The notes below the pieces were generated by a model that was not told where the DNA came from, did no database searches, and was given only the letters and a program-made list of their open reading frames with translations. A stretch of 32,042 nt of DNA from Lachnospiraceae bacterium (GTDB taxonomy: Bacteria; Bacillota; Clostridia; Lachnospirales; Lachnospiraceae): positions 1-32,042 of the forward strand of contig JAILKH010000118.1 in NCBI GenBank assembly GCA_024693925.1, given 5' to 3'. Both the position numbers and the translations under genes were made by a program. Numbering within the stretch: position 1 is the stretch's first letter; every line of letters begins with the position of its first letter. Shown one piece after another: positions 8,210 to 16,086 of this stretch.

Positions 8210-9546
8210 AAACTTATGATAATGGAATAAACGGAAATTATCTTATATTGGAAAGTGATAGCTGTTCTGACGGATCATATAAGTCCCGAATGATCGTTGA
8301 GAATCATATCCCTTCTTTTTTGGATTGTAATATTTCTCGTGCTGATGGAAAAGAAAAATATATATATGACATAACATCTAAGGTTAGTCTGTATTCCTTA
8401 TATGAAAAAAAAGAGATGGATCACGGTTTTATATGTAGTCTTATAAGTGCTTTAGCATCGGGGCCGGAAGCGGCAAATGAGTATCTTCTTCCCTGTGAAC
8501 ACCTGTTATTTGATCCGGCACATATATATGTGGATACAGGGTCGGGAAGAATTCTGTGGTGTTACTATCCTGGTTCGGAAACACTTCTTAAAGATGGCAT
8601 GAATCATCTTGCAGAATATATTTTGGAAAAAGCCGATCATACCGATGATGCTGCGACTAAAATAGCATATGAACTGTATAAGCAGATAGTTAATGAAGAT
8701 TATACTTTCAGAAAACTTATTTTTGATACTCAGATAAGATCAGAGGGCGATAAGGAGGAAGATGAAAATTTTATAATTCGGGAGGAAGATGATTTTTATT
8801 TGCCGGACGAAGATGATATGCCTGAAATTCCTATGTTTGGAAAGATGATCATAGGCGTATGTGCAGGTATATTGATTATAATATCGGGAGTTATCTTAAC
8901 AGCGGTATTATATAAAAGCAAAGTTCTTATTGATCTTTTTAATTTGAGGGAAATGCAGATTTTTATATGTCTGACCGGAGCAATGTCTGTTTTGCTGCCG
9001 GTGCTGGTCTTGCTAAAATGGGTTATTAAAGTAGTAAAATTCAGAAAAAGACTGGAAAATGCGGAAAAAGATATAGAAGATATATATTTTTATACGTCCA
9101 ACGACCGGATACAGAATTCCGATACCGGACGGCTGGAAAAAGAATCGGTTATCTTTACAAAAAAACTGGTACCAGTTCCCGGTATTATCCCGGAAAAGAC
9201 TATCGGTGATACAGTAAAGCTTGTGGATGAAAACAGTTGTGAAAATGAAGGTAATGTCCGCAGGCTGGTAAGCTTTTCGGGAAAGAATTTTATTGAATTA
9301 AAGATCGATAAAAATCCTTTTGTAATAGGAAAGAAAAATAGTTTGTGTGATGGTGTGATTATAAAAGATGATGTAAGCAGAGTGCATGCAAAACTGGAAT
9401 ATGAAGATGGGACTTATTATATTTCGGATTTAAACAGTACCAACGGAACTTTTGTTAATGGATGCAGATTAAAAATAAATAATAAAATGAGGCTGAGTGA
9501 AAATGATGAGATTAAATTTGGGCAGGAGTTGTACTACTTTAGATGA
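8200..9546 (+). CDS. DUF6382-FHA domain membrane protein, last gene of the Tad operon
   Basis: This is a 448-aa protein. The N-terminal part (about 1-180) resembles DUF6382, found with Tad loci of Firmicutes. An acidic linker (182-210) leads to two TM helices (about 214-237 and 253-273), a cytoplasmic coiled stretch, and a C-terminal FHA domain (about 360-448). FHA phosphothreonine-binding residues are recognisable: G377, S393-R394, H396 and N412-S413-T414-N415-G416-T417. The start is TTG at 8200, overlapping the previous gene by 10 bases, with a purine-rich GGGGGAAGGA immediately upstream. It probably recruits a phosphorylated partner to the pilus machine. No Ser/Thr kinase is encoded in this window. 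Confidence 0.85.
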   Translation: MFVETYDNGINGNYLILESDSCSDGSYKSRMIVENHIPSFLDCNISRADGKEKYIYDITSKVSLYSLYEKKEMDHGFICSLISALASGPEAANEYLLPCEHLLFDPAHIYVDTGSGRILWCYYPGSETLLKDGMNHLAEYILEKADHTDDAATKIAYELYKQIVNEDYTFRKLIFDTQIRSEGDKEEDENFIIREEDDFYLPDEDDMPEIPMFGKMIIGVCAGILIIISGVILTAVLYKSKVLIDLFNLREMQIFICLTGAMSVLLPVLVLLKWVIKVVKFRKRLENAEKDIEDIYFYTSNDRIQNSDTGRLEKESVIFTKKLVPVPGIIPEKTIGDTVKLVDENSCENEGNVRRLVSFSGKNFIELKIDKNPFVIGKKNSLCDGVIIKDDVSRVHAKLEYEDGTYYISDLNSTNGTFVNGCRLKINNKMRLSENDEIKFGQELYYFR

Positions 9547-9555
9547 TCCGTACAC

Positions 9556-9584
9556 TACCGTTTAAAAAAAATTTATGATATACT
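9556..9584 (+). promoter_or_regulatory. Candidate promoter of the flavodoxin-SCP2 gene
   Basis: TATACT at 9579-9584 is a good -10 element about 36 bases upstream of the ATG at 9620. The position 17 bases upstream reads TACCGT, a poor -35. The setting, the first gap after the Tad operon, supports a new transcription start. I saw no strong terminator between the operon and this site. Confidence 0.45.
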
Positions 9585-9619
9585 TTATAAGATGTCATTA
9601 AATAATATTGGAGTATATT

Positions 9620-10624
9620 ATGAAGATCAATATTTACTATGGTGGTAGAGGAATAATTGATGATCCGACCTTGTTTGTGATCGGAAAACTTATGCAGGTA
9701 TTTGATGAGCTGAATGTAAAAGTTGAAAAGTTCAATCTGTATGAGCTAAAAAATACAATAACTACGCTTCCCTCATCTATAAATGATGCTGATGGTATTA
9801 TATTGGCTACAACCGTTGAATGGTATGGTGTAGGTGGTTATATGCAACAGTTTCTGGATTCCTGTTGGCTATATGGTAATAAAGAGAAATTTGAAGATAC
9901 ATATATGTGTCCCATTGTTATGGCTACGGTACCCGGTGAGCGAGAGGCGATGACCAATCTGACCATTGCCTGGGAATTGCTGGGAGGACTTGTATGCAAT
10001 GGACTGTGTGGATATGTAGAAGATCTTGTATCATTTGAACTTAATCAGGATTATCTTAATATAATAGAGAAAAAGGCTGAAAATATATATCGTGCTATAT
10101 CTCAGAAATTAAAATCTCTTCCCGCAAGTAATAAAGCCGTAAACAAGATAAGTAATGTTACCAGAAATATACCGTTAACCCCGCAGGAGTCCGAGCAACT
10201 GTCAAAATATGCTTCGGATGAGAGTTATGTACAGAAACAAAAAGAAGATATAGAAGAATTGGCAAGTCTTTTCAGGGATAAAATGGAACATATAGGAGTA
10301 GATGAAAATTCTCTTTATATTGCAGATTTTAGAGAAAGATTTAATGCTTCTGCAGCTGTAAACGGTGTGTATAAGTTTATGATAAAGGATAAAAAGAAAC
10401 CATTGATCATTGAAATAAAAGACGCTTCTCTGAATTGTTATTATGGAAATTATGACGATCCCGAGGTGCTTTGTAAGATAAATGATGATGTATTAAACCG
10501 CATAGTTGCAGGACAGATGAGTTTTCAACGTGCGTTTATGTCCGGAGATATGCAGGTAAAGGGTGATTTTAAACGATTAAGGATGCTGGATCAGATATTT
10601 GATTTTTCCGAGAGTGAAAGCTAA
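9620..10624 (+). CDS. Flavodoxin-like/NADPH-dependent FMN reductase fused to an SCP2 lipid-binding domain
   Basis: This is a 334-aa fusion. Residues 1-160 have a flavodoxin-like fold: an MKINIYYGG opening, the ADGIILATTVEWYGVGGYMQQFLD segment (57-80) typical of NAD(P)H-dependent oxidoreductases, and an IVMATVPGE strand. A linker (165-225) leads to an SCP2/sterol-carrier-like domain (about 232-330), with RFNASAAVNGVYKFMI and the closing AFMSGDMQVKGDFKRL pattern. SCP2 domains bind hydrophobic ligands; no substrate can be assigned. I prefer ATG 9620 because TTGGAG lies 6 bases upstream, although an in-frame TTG at 9608 exists. It lies 44 bases before the HIT gene and is probably co-transcribed with it. 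Confidence 0.82.
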   Translation: MKINIYYGGRGIIDDPTLFVIGKLMQVFDELNVKVEKFNLYELKNTITTLPSSINDADGIILATTVEWYGVGGYMQQFLDSCWLYGNKEKFEDTYMCPIVMATVPGEREAMTNLTIAWELLGGLVCNGLCGYVEDLVSFELNQDYLNIIEKKAENIYRAISQKLKSLPASNKAVNKISNVTRNIPLTPQESEQLSKYASDESYVQKQKEDIEELASLFRDKMEHIGVDENSLYIADFRERFNASAAVNGVYKFMIKDKKKPLIIEIKDASLNCYYGNYDDPEVLCKINDDVLNRIVAGQMSFQRAFMSGDMQVKGDFKRLRMLDQIFDFSESES

Positions 10625-10668
10625 AGGTTTATTATTTAAGGAAATTTTATTTAACAGAGGAGAATAAA

Positions 10669-11082
10669 ATGATGAAAGATGATTGTATTTTTTGTAAATT
10701 GGCAAATGGAGTTTTTGAGACCAATGTAATATATGAGGATGATGATTTTACGGTTATTCTTGACGCTAATCCTGCGACGAAGGGCCATGCTCTTATTTTA
10801 CCTAAAGAACATTATGATAATATATATGAACTGGATGAAGAGATTGCGGGAAAAGCTTTTAAACTGGCTAAAAAGCTTGCAGTGCATATGAGTGACAAAT
10901 TGGGATGTGATGGATTTAATATTGTACAGAATAACGGTGAAGCTGCGGGACAAACGGTTTTTCATTTTCATATGCATCTTATTCCAAGATATAAAAATGA
11001 TGCGGCAATGGTACAGTGGAAGCCCGGTAAGCCTGAAGATGATGAATTAAAGAAAATATGCGCCGAATTAAAAATTTATTGA
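10669..11082 (+). CDS. HIT family nucleotide hydrolase/transferase
   Basis: This is a 137-aa histidine-triad protein of the bacterial HinT/Hit class, cytosolic enzymes that cleave nucleoside phosphoramidates or related nucleotides. The active-site triad is H99-F-H101-M-H103 in VFHFHMHLIPR. C6 and C9 in CIFCK with H48 suggest the zinc site found in many members. Length is normal. GAGGAG upstream supports the ATG at 10669; the adjacent ATG at 10672 is equally possible. It follows the flavodoxin-SCP2 gene by 44 bases. The biological substrate is not evident. Confidence 0.93.
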   Translation: MMKDDCIFCKLANGVFETNVIYEDDDFTVILDANPATKGHALILPKEHYDNIYELDEEIAGKAFKLAKKLAVHMSDKLGCDGFNIVQNNGEAAGQTVFHFHMHLIPRYKNDAAMVQWKPGKPEDDELKKICAELKIY

Positions 11083-11093
11083 TCGAACGGCCG

Positions 11094-11136
11094 GAAATAT
11101 TCAGGATCATTGATAAGTATTTAATCGGAATATTTC
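11094..11136. terminator. Weak inverted repeat between convergent HIT and murG genes
   Basis: GAAATATTC (11094-11102) and GAATATTTC (11128-11136) are perfect inverted copies around a 25-base loop, followed on the plus strand by a short T-rich tail. The right arm lies within the 3' end of murG. The AT-rich stem and long loop make this only a possible bidirectional terminator. Confidence 0.3.
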
Positions 11137-12185
11137 TTTATGAGTCCAAGAATGGTTTCTATGGCACTGTTTTGATCGCTTTCAGACATGGCTTTTATGT
11201 ACTTTAAACGATCATCATATAATTTATTGATTGTATCAAAAAGAAGTGTATCATTTAGGATATCTTCTGTAAGTACCATTGAATACCCTTGTTTTTTGAA
11301 GGATTCGGCATTAAGAAGCTGATCTCCTCTACTGCTTTTAGAGGGAAGAGGTATAAGAAGGTTGGGTTTTTTGAGGGCCAGTAATTCGCAGATAGCATTT
11401 GCTCCGGCTCTGGAGATAACTATATCACTTAAGGCAAATAAATCCTTTAATTCTTCTTTTATATATTCATATTGTTTGTAACCGGAGATATTATTTAAGG
11501 AATCATCACTTTTCCCTTTGCCGGTAAGATGAATAATATTATATTTTTTAATAAGTTCAGGCAGTATATTTCTGATGGCTTTATTTACATTGGCTGCACC
11601 TAAGGAACCGCCGATTACGGTTATTACAGGTTTTTTATCATTAAATCCTGTGAAATTCCGTCCTTTTTGGGGATCGCCTTTAAGTAATTCTTCTCTTATG
11701 GGAGAACCTGAGAGAACGGCTTTATCGGCCGGTAATAAAGATAAGGTTTCCGGGAAATTACAGCAGATTTTTTCGGCAGATCCAAAACAAAGTCTGTTTG
11801 CGAGACCCGGAGTCATATCCGATTCATGGATTATTGCCGGAACCTTATTTTTTTTGGCAGCGATTACTACCGGTACGGAAACAAAGCCTCCTTTACTGAA
11901 GATAATATCAGGTTTTATTTTTTTGATAAGTTTATTCGCTTCGCTAAAGCCTTTTAATACGCGAAAAGGATCGGTAAAATTGCGAAGTGAAAAATATCTT
12001 CTGAGTTTACCGGAGGATATGCCATGGTAGGGAATACCAATGTCATTTATCAGATTCTTTTCTATACCATCATATGATCCGATATATTCAATATCAAAAC
12101 CAAGGTTTTTAAGAGAGGGTATTAAAGCAATATTAGGGGTAACATGGCCGGCGGTACCGCCACCTGTAAGGATTATTTTTTTCAT
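11121..12185 (-). CDS. murG: UDP-GlcNAc:lipid I N-acetylglucosaminyltransferase MurG
   Basis: This is a 354-aa GT28 glycosyltransferase that adds GlcNAc to lipid I to make lipid II at the inner membrane face. The N-terminal GGGTAGHVTP glycine loop (8-17), SKGGFVSVPVVIAA, the IHESDMTPGLANR segment, VIGGSLGA in the C-terminal Rossmann half and the SRAGANAICEL donor-binding motif are all present. Length is normal. The SD GGAG lies 8 bases upstream of the ATG. It stands alone, outside a division/cell-wall cluster, and has its own strong promoter. Confidence 0.96.
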   Translation of the reverse strand: MKKIILTGGGTAGHVTPNIALIPSLKNLGFDIEYIGSYDGIEKNLINDIGIPYHGISSGKLRRYFSLRNFTDPFRVLKGFSEANKLIKKIKPDIIFSKGGFVSVPVVIAAKKNKVPAIIHESDMTPGLANRLCFGSAEKICCNFPETLSLLPADKAVLSGSPIREELLKGDPQKGRNFTGFNDKKPVITVIGGSLGAANVNKAIRNILPELIKKYNIIHLTGKGKSDDSLNNISGYKQYEYIKEELKDLFALSDIVISRAGANAICELLALKKPNLLIPLPSKSSRGDQLLNAESFKKQGYSMVLTEDILNDTLLFDTINKLYDDRLKYIKAMSESDQNSAIETILGLIKKYSD

Positions 12186-12244
12186 GCTAAGCTCCGGATT
12201 TAATTAAGTAATACGAAATATTCTTTTACAAATATAACCATATG

Positions 12245-12273
12245 ATTGTAGCATAATTTATTTACAGGGTCAA
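12245..12273 (-). promoter_or_regulatory. murG promoter
   Basis: On the minus strand, TTGACC (12273-12268) is followed after exactly 17 bases by TACAAT (12250-12245), preceded by TG one base upstream (extended -10). Predicted transcription start is near 12238, about 52 bases before the murG ATG. It sits directly after the rubrerythrin terminator, which makes murG an independent unit. Confidence 0.75.
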
Positions 12274-12276
12274 AAT

Positions 12277-12310
12277 TAAAAGAGCAGATATTTTATCATC
12301 TGCTCTTTTA
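12277..12310 (-). terminator. Intrinsic terminator of the rubrerythrin gene
   Basis: A perfect 13-bp stem is formed by 12277-12289 and 12298-12310 (core AGAGCAGAT/ATCTGCTCT) with an 8-base loop, flanked by A- and T-rich runs. It starts 46 bases past the rubrerythrin stop. Because both flanks are suitable, it could also work on the plus strand. Confidence 0.85.
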
Positions 12311-12355
12311 ATCCATAAAATAGATCCATATTATTTATAATGATATGTAAAACAT

Positions 12356-12940
12356 TTATTTAAAGTATCTTTCAAGCAGTCCTTTAAGTGCTTTACCATG
12401 TCTTGCTTCGTCTCTTGCCATTTCATGTACCGTATCATGGATAGCATCAAGGTTATTTTTCTTAGCGCATGTAGCAAGATCCACCTTACCCTGAGTTGCT
12501 CCGAATTCGCAATCAACTCTCCATGCAAGGTTTTCCTTTGTTGAAGCTTTCATGTTGGGTTCAAGCTCTTCGCCGAGGAGTTCTGCAAATTTAGAAGCAT
12601 GATCGGCTTCTTCGTAAGCAGCTTTTTCCCAATATAATCCGATTTCCGGGTAACCTTCACGATGAGCGATACGAGCCATGCATAGATACATACCTACTTC
12701 CGAACATTCTGCTGTAAAATTAGCCTTAAGCTGGTCGAGAATATAATTCTTGACTTCATCGGTAATATCGGGGTTGTTTTTAACGGTTTTTGCATAGATG
12801 CCATATTCATGTTCTGCAGCAAGGGTGATATCACCTTCGACTGCCTTAAATTTATCCGGACCTACTCCACAGACAGGACATTTTTCCGGAGGTGTATCTC
12901 CCTCATAGATATAACCACATACCTGACATACAAATTTCAT
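12356..12940 (-). CDS. rbr: Reverse rubrerythrin (N-terminal rubredoxin, C-terminal diiron ferritin-like domain)
   Basis: This is a 194-aa peroxide/oxygen-scavenging protein of anaerobes. The order is reversed compared with classical rubrerythrin. The rubredoxin-like Fe(Cys)4 site comes first (C5, C8, C21, C24 in [10 protein letters not shown] and CPVCG). The diiron four-helix domain (about 45-190) follows, with E111-x2-H114 and E178-x2-H181 pairs. Such reverse rubrerythrins act as terminal components of NADH peroxidase or oxidase systems in clostridia. I chose ATG 12940 because AAAGGAG lies 9 bases upstream and the protein then begins [10 protein letters not shown]; an in-frame extension to 13018 has no SD and no homologous content. 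A Fur/PerR-like box overlaps its promoter. Confidence 0.95.
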   Translation of the reverse strand: MKFVCQVCGYIYEGDTPPEKCPVCGVGPDKFKAVEGDITLAAEHEYGIYAKTVKNNPDITDEVKNYILDQLKANFTAECSEVGMYLCMARIAHREGYPEIGLYWEKAAYEEADHASKFAELLGEELEPNMKASTKENLAWRVDCEFGATQGKVDLATCAKKNNLDAIHDTVHEMARDEARHGKALKGLLERYFK

Positions 12941-13032
12941 TTTTGATCTCCTTTCATTAAATGCCAAAGACTCTCTTTGATTTGAATTATCATATAAATA
13001 TCTTAATACGTATTTCACCCTGTCATTGGTAA

Positions 13033-13076
13033 AATAATGTATATCATTATTGTATATTAAATTTGATTTTAGTCAA
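13033..13076 (-). promoter_or_regulatory. Rubrerythrin promoter with overlapping Fur/PerR-like operator
   Basis: On the minus strand, TTGACT (13076-13071) and TACAAT (13054-13049) are separated by 16 bases. An inverted repeat, AATAATG-5-CATTATT (13033-13051), overlaps the -10 and the expected start. It agrees with the 19-base Fur box at 14 of 19 positions by eye, and PerR boxes share this layout. Repression by a peroxide- or iron-sensing Fur-family protein is an inference from box and gene function. Confidence 0.7.
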
Positions 13077-13144
13077 ATGATTTTTTGAAAATAACAAATA
13101 AATGACATTTTTTTAACAAATTTCTATATGAATTGCATTAAATG

Positions 13145-13153
13145 TGATATACT
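13145..13153 (+). promoter_or_regulatory. Extended -10 promoter at the histidine kinase start codon
   Basis: TGATATACT (TG at 13145-13146, TATACT at 13148-13153) is an extended -10 element. Six bases later is the ATG at 13160, so transcription should begin at or next to the A of the start codon, giving a leaderless mRNA. No convincing -35 is seen, which is usual for extended -10 promoters. Confidence 0.55.
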
Positions 13154-13159
13154 AATCTG

Positions 13160-14257
13160 ATGAAGAGAAAATATAAAACTACTATTTTAATACTATTCAA
13201 TATGGCTATATCAATTGTTGCAACAATTGTTATATTTATCATAGATACCTATATGTGTTATAAACATTTCAGTCTTTACAGACCGGAAGTAACAGTTGCT
13301 CAAAGAGTAATTAATTATGCTATATTATTAATTTTATTTATCGGTGTTTTCACAGCAGACACATTTCTTGTATATATGGTCTATAAACATTGGATAATAC
13401 CGGTTAAAAGACTTAATAATGCCATAGAGAGGGTTTATGAGGGAGAACTTGATTTTGAAGTAAAAGCAGAAGGAAATGATGAAATTTCCATAATGATAAA
13501 TAATTTTGATAATATGCGAAAACGGCTTAAGGAATCGGAGGAGGAGAAGAACAGAGCTTTCAGGGAACAGCAGGAAATGATAAGTAATATATCGCATGAT
13601 CTTAAGACACCCATTACGTCAATAAGAGGATATGTTGAAGGTATTATGGATGGGGTTGCCGACACACCTGAAAAGAGAGATAAGTATCTGAAAACTATAT
13701 ATAATAAAACTAATGATTTAAATTATCTTATTAATGGTTTAAACATTTATTCAAATCTGGATATAAATAAGGACACTTCTTATAATTTTCATCTTATAAA
13801 TGTCAGAGAGTACTTTAGGGATTGTGCGGATGAACTGGAAATAGATCTTGGTGTGGAAGGTATCGAATTTGAATATAAAAATAATGTACCGGAGGATACC
13901 ATGGTCGTCGCAGATCCGGAGCAGTTAAAGCTGGCAGTGGGTAATATTGTAGGTAATTCCGTGAAATATATGGATAAGGCAGAAGGAAAAGTGTCGCTTT
14001 GTGTGTCTGATATGGAAGAGTCTGTGAAGGTGGAACTTTCAGATAACGGGGCGGGAATAGCTGATGAAAATCTGACTAATATATTTGAACGCTTTTTCAG
14101 AGCGGATACGGCCAGAAGTCTTTCGAAACCGGGAAATGGTATCGGTTTGGCAATAGTTAAGCAGATAGTTGAAAAGCATGGGGGATATGTATGGGCAACA
14201 AGTAAATTAGGTATTGGGACAACTATTCATTTCGTAATAAAAAAATATTTAGAATAA
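13160..14257 (+). CDS. Membrane sensor histidine kinase (HAMP, HisKA, HATPase_c)
   Basis: This is a 365-aa two-component sensor. TM1 (about 8-32) and TM2 (about 51-75) flank a very short outside loop (about 18 residues), followed by HAMP (about 77-130), the HisKA H-box ISNISHDLKTP with phospho-accepting H146, N box NIVGNSVKY (262-270), G1 box DNGAGI (295-300), F box FERFFRA (309-315) and G2 box GNGIGLAIV (325-333). All kinase motifs are intact. The minimal outside domain suggests sensing in or at the membrane. There is no SD before the ATG, and a promoter lies at the start codon. The partner regulator follows 69 bases downstream. Confidence 0.93.
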   Translation: MKRKYKTTILILFNMAISIVATIVIFIIDTYMCYKHFSLYRPEVTVAQRVINYAILLILFIGVFTADTFLVYMVYKHWIIPVKRLNNAIERVYEGELDFEVKAEGNDEISIMINNFDNMRKRLKESEEEKNRAFREQQEMISNISHDLKTPITSIRGYVEGIMDGVADTPEKRDKYLKTIYNKTNDLNYLINGLNIYSNLDINKDTSYNFHLINVREYFRDCADELEIDLGVEGIEFEYKNNVPEDTMVVADPEQLKLAVGNIVGNSVKYMDKAEGKVSLCVSDMEESVKVELSDNGAGIADENLTNIFERFFRADTARSLSKPGNGIGLAIVKQIVEKHGGYVWATSKLGIGTTIHFVIKKYLE

Positions 14258-14281
14258 TTTTATATTTTCGGCGTAAATAAA

Positions 14282-14290
14282 TGGTATAAT
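14282..14290 (+). promoter_or_regulatory. Separate extended -10 promoter of the response regulator
   Basis: TGGTATAAT (14282-14290) is a consensus -10 with the TGN extension, 36 bases upstream of the regulator ATG (14327) and 25 bases after the kinase stop. It would allow regulator expression independent of the kinase. Confidence 0.6.
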
Positions 14291-14326
14291 TATGCTTTAA
14301 ATGTGTTTAATACGGAGGAAATATTG

Positions 14327-15016
14327 ATGGGGAAAATTTTGATAATTGAGGATGAAGAAGCAATAGCTGAATTGCAAAAGGATTATCTTGAATTATCCGG
14401 GTATGAGGTAAATATTGAAGGAGATGGAGTAAAGGGTCTGGGAAATGCTTTGGAAAATGAGTATGATCTGATCATATTGGATATAATGCTTCCGAATATG
14501 GATGGTTTTACGGTGTGTAAGGAAATTCGCAGAGTTAAGGAAATTCCGGTTATAATGGTTTCCGCAAAGAAAGAGGATATTGATAAAATAAGAGGTTTGG
14601 GTCTGGGAGCTGATGATTACATTACTAAGCCCTTCAGTCCCTCTGAACTGGTAGCGAGAGTAAATGCACATTTAACCAGATATCAGCGGCTGATAAGTAA
14701 TAGTATTGGAAATAACGAAGTGATCGAGATCCGGGGACTTAAAATAGATAAAACGGCAAGACGGGTTTATGTTGACGGAAATGAAAAGATTTTTACCACT
14801 AAAGAGTTTGATCTTCTTACTTTTCTTGCAAGCAATCCGAATCATGTATATACGAAGGAAGAATTATTCAGAAATATCTGGGATATGGAGACCATAGGTG
14901 GTATTGCTACTGTAACTGTACATATAAAAAAAATCAGGGAAAAAATTGAAGTTGATACAGCCAAGCCTCAATATATAGAAACTATATGGGGGGTAGGATA
15001 TAGATTTAAATTATAA
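14327..15016 (+). CDS. OmpR/PhoB-family response regulator
   Basis: This is a 229-aa regulator. The receiver domain (1-118) has acidic residues E8-D9-E10, phospho-acceptor D52 in LIILDIMLPNMDG, S79 and K101 in YITKPFSP. The winged-helix DNA-binding domain (about 130-229) has TTKEFDLLTFLASN and ends in the typical ETIWGVGYRFKL. I chose ATG 14327 because GGAGG (14314-14318) is 8 bases upstream; a GTG at 14303 adds eight residues without homology. It is the partner of the preceding kinase, in the less usual kinase-first order. Targets may include the potassium channel that follows 36 bases later (inference). Confidence 0.94.
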   Translation: MGKILIIEDEEAIAELQKDYLELSGYEVNIEGDGVKGLGNALENEYDLIILDIMLPNMDGFTVCKEIRRVKEIPVIMVSAKKEDIDKIRGLGLGADDYITKPFSPSELVARVNAHLTRYQRLISNSIGNNEVIEIRGLKIDKTARRVYVDGNEKIFTTKEFDLLTFLASNPNHVYTKEELFRNIWDMETIGGIATVTVHIKKIREKIEVDTAKPQYIETIWGVGYRFKL

Positions 15017-15052
15017 TGGATATATCCATCCTTGGAGTTGGAGGATGTACTA

Positions 15053-16021
15053 ATGAAAGATTACAGAAAAAGAATTTTTAATATTATAGAAATAGGAAAT
15101 AAGGATGATAAACCAAGTGCATTGTTTGATAGATTTATAGTGGTTGTCATCTTTATTAATTTAGCGGTAACGCTGGCTCAAACCTTTGAACAGTTATCGA
15201 AATATTCGGTGGTTTTAAACACGATCGAGTTAATAACAATAGTAATTTTTTTGATAGAATATATATTGAGATTATATACAGCGGATTATCTTTATCCAAA
15301 TGAAAAAAAAGGCAAAGCACAGATAAAATTTATTCTTTCTGTTTATGGGCTTATAGATCTATTTTCAATCATACCATACTTCCTGCCCTTTATCTTTCCG
15401 TCCGGAGCGGTGGCATTCAGGATATTCAGGGTTATAAGAATATTCCGCTTATTTAAGATAAATGCCCAATATGATGCATTTAATGTTATAACATCAGTTC
15501 TTAATGAGAAAAAAAATCAGCTGATATCTTCTATGTGTATGATCCTGATCTTAATGACGGCTTCATCTTTGTGCATGTATAGTTTAGAGCATGAAGCACA
15601 GCCCGAACAATTTAAAAATGCTTTTTCCGGTATATGGTGGTCGGTTTCTACTTTGTTGACAGTAGGGTATGGTGACATTTATCCTGTAACTGTAGCCGGT
15701 AAAATAATGGCCATAATTATATCTTTTTTGGGAGTTGGTATGGTTGCTATTCCGACAGGTATAATCTCTGCCGGATTTGTTGAACATTATACCGAAATGA
15801 AGGTAATGGGGAGTGCAGTTGATGAATCCGGGATTGAATATATAACAATAAGGATTAAAAAAGACAGTGGATGGATCGGATTGGGGATAGAAGAAGTGCA
15901 TTATCCTCCCGAGATGTTTCCGGTGATGGTTTTAAGGGAAAATGAAAGGCTTCCGATAAATGAAGTTTCTTCCTTTCAGGAAAATGATGCATTAGTACTT
16001 GCAGTAAATTCTATCAGTTAA
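15053..16021 (+). CDS. Six-TM voltage-gated-type potassium channel
   Basis: This is a 322-aa cation channel with S1-S4 (about 25-135), an S4 segment with regularly spaced arginines (R123, R126, R129, R132), S5 (about 157-178), the pore helix WWSVSTLL, selectivity filter TVGYGD (203-208) and S6 (about 214-242). The C-terminal 250-322 resembles a small TrkA-C/RCK-C-like regulatory domain. The filter is a consensus K+ filter. ATG 15053 has GGAGGA (15040-15045) at 7 bases; a TTG at 15032 is less likely. A 12-base palindrome, TGGATATATCCA (15017-15028), lies in the gap after the regulator. A strong terminator follows, so the kinase, regulator and channel may form one locus. Confidence 0.92.
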   Translation: MKDYRKRIFNIIEIGNKDDKPSALFDRFIVVVIFINLAVTLAQTFEQLSKYSVVLNTIELITIVIFLIEYILRLYTADYLYPNEKKGKAQIKFILSVYGLIDLFSIIPYFLPFIFPSGAVAFRIFRVIRIFRLFKINAQYDAFNVITSVLNEKKNQLISSMCMILILMTASSLCMYSLEHEAQPEQFKNAFSGIWWSVSTLLTVGYGDIYPVTVAGKIMAIIISFLGVGMVAIPTGIISAGFVEHYTEMKVMGSAVDESGIEYITIRIKKDSGWIGLGIEEVHYPPEMFPVMVLRENERLPINEVSSFQENDALVLAVNSIS

Positions 16022-16040
16022 AGATATACAAATATTTGAT

Positions 16041-16086
16041 AAAAGACAAAGCCTGGAATAGTGCGTATTTCAGGCTTTGTCTTTTT
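16041..16086 (+). terminator. Strong intrinsic terminator after the potassium channel gene
   Basis: A perfect 15-bp stem, 16041-16055 with 16071-16085 (core GACAAAGCCTG/CAGGCTTTGTC), can extend inward by a G-T pair and AATA/TATT to leave a 5-base loop. A run of five T ends at 16086. It starts 20 bases after the channel stop. Confidence 0.92.

Noticed and set aside
11575-12030. A 151-codon plus-strand frame inside murG
   Set aside because: It is a shadow of murG, whose motifs are all intact on the minus strand.
12941-13018. N-terminal extension of the reverse rubrerythrin to an ATG at 13018
   Set aside because: The extension has no SD or homologous content, while ATG 12940 has a strong SD and gives the normal rubredoxin start.
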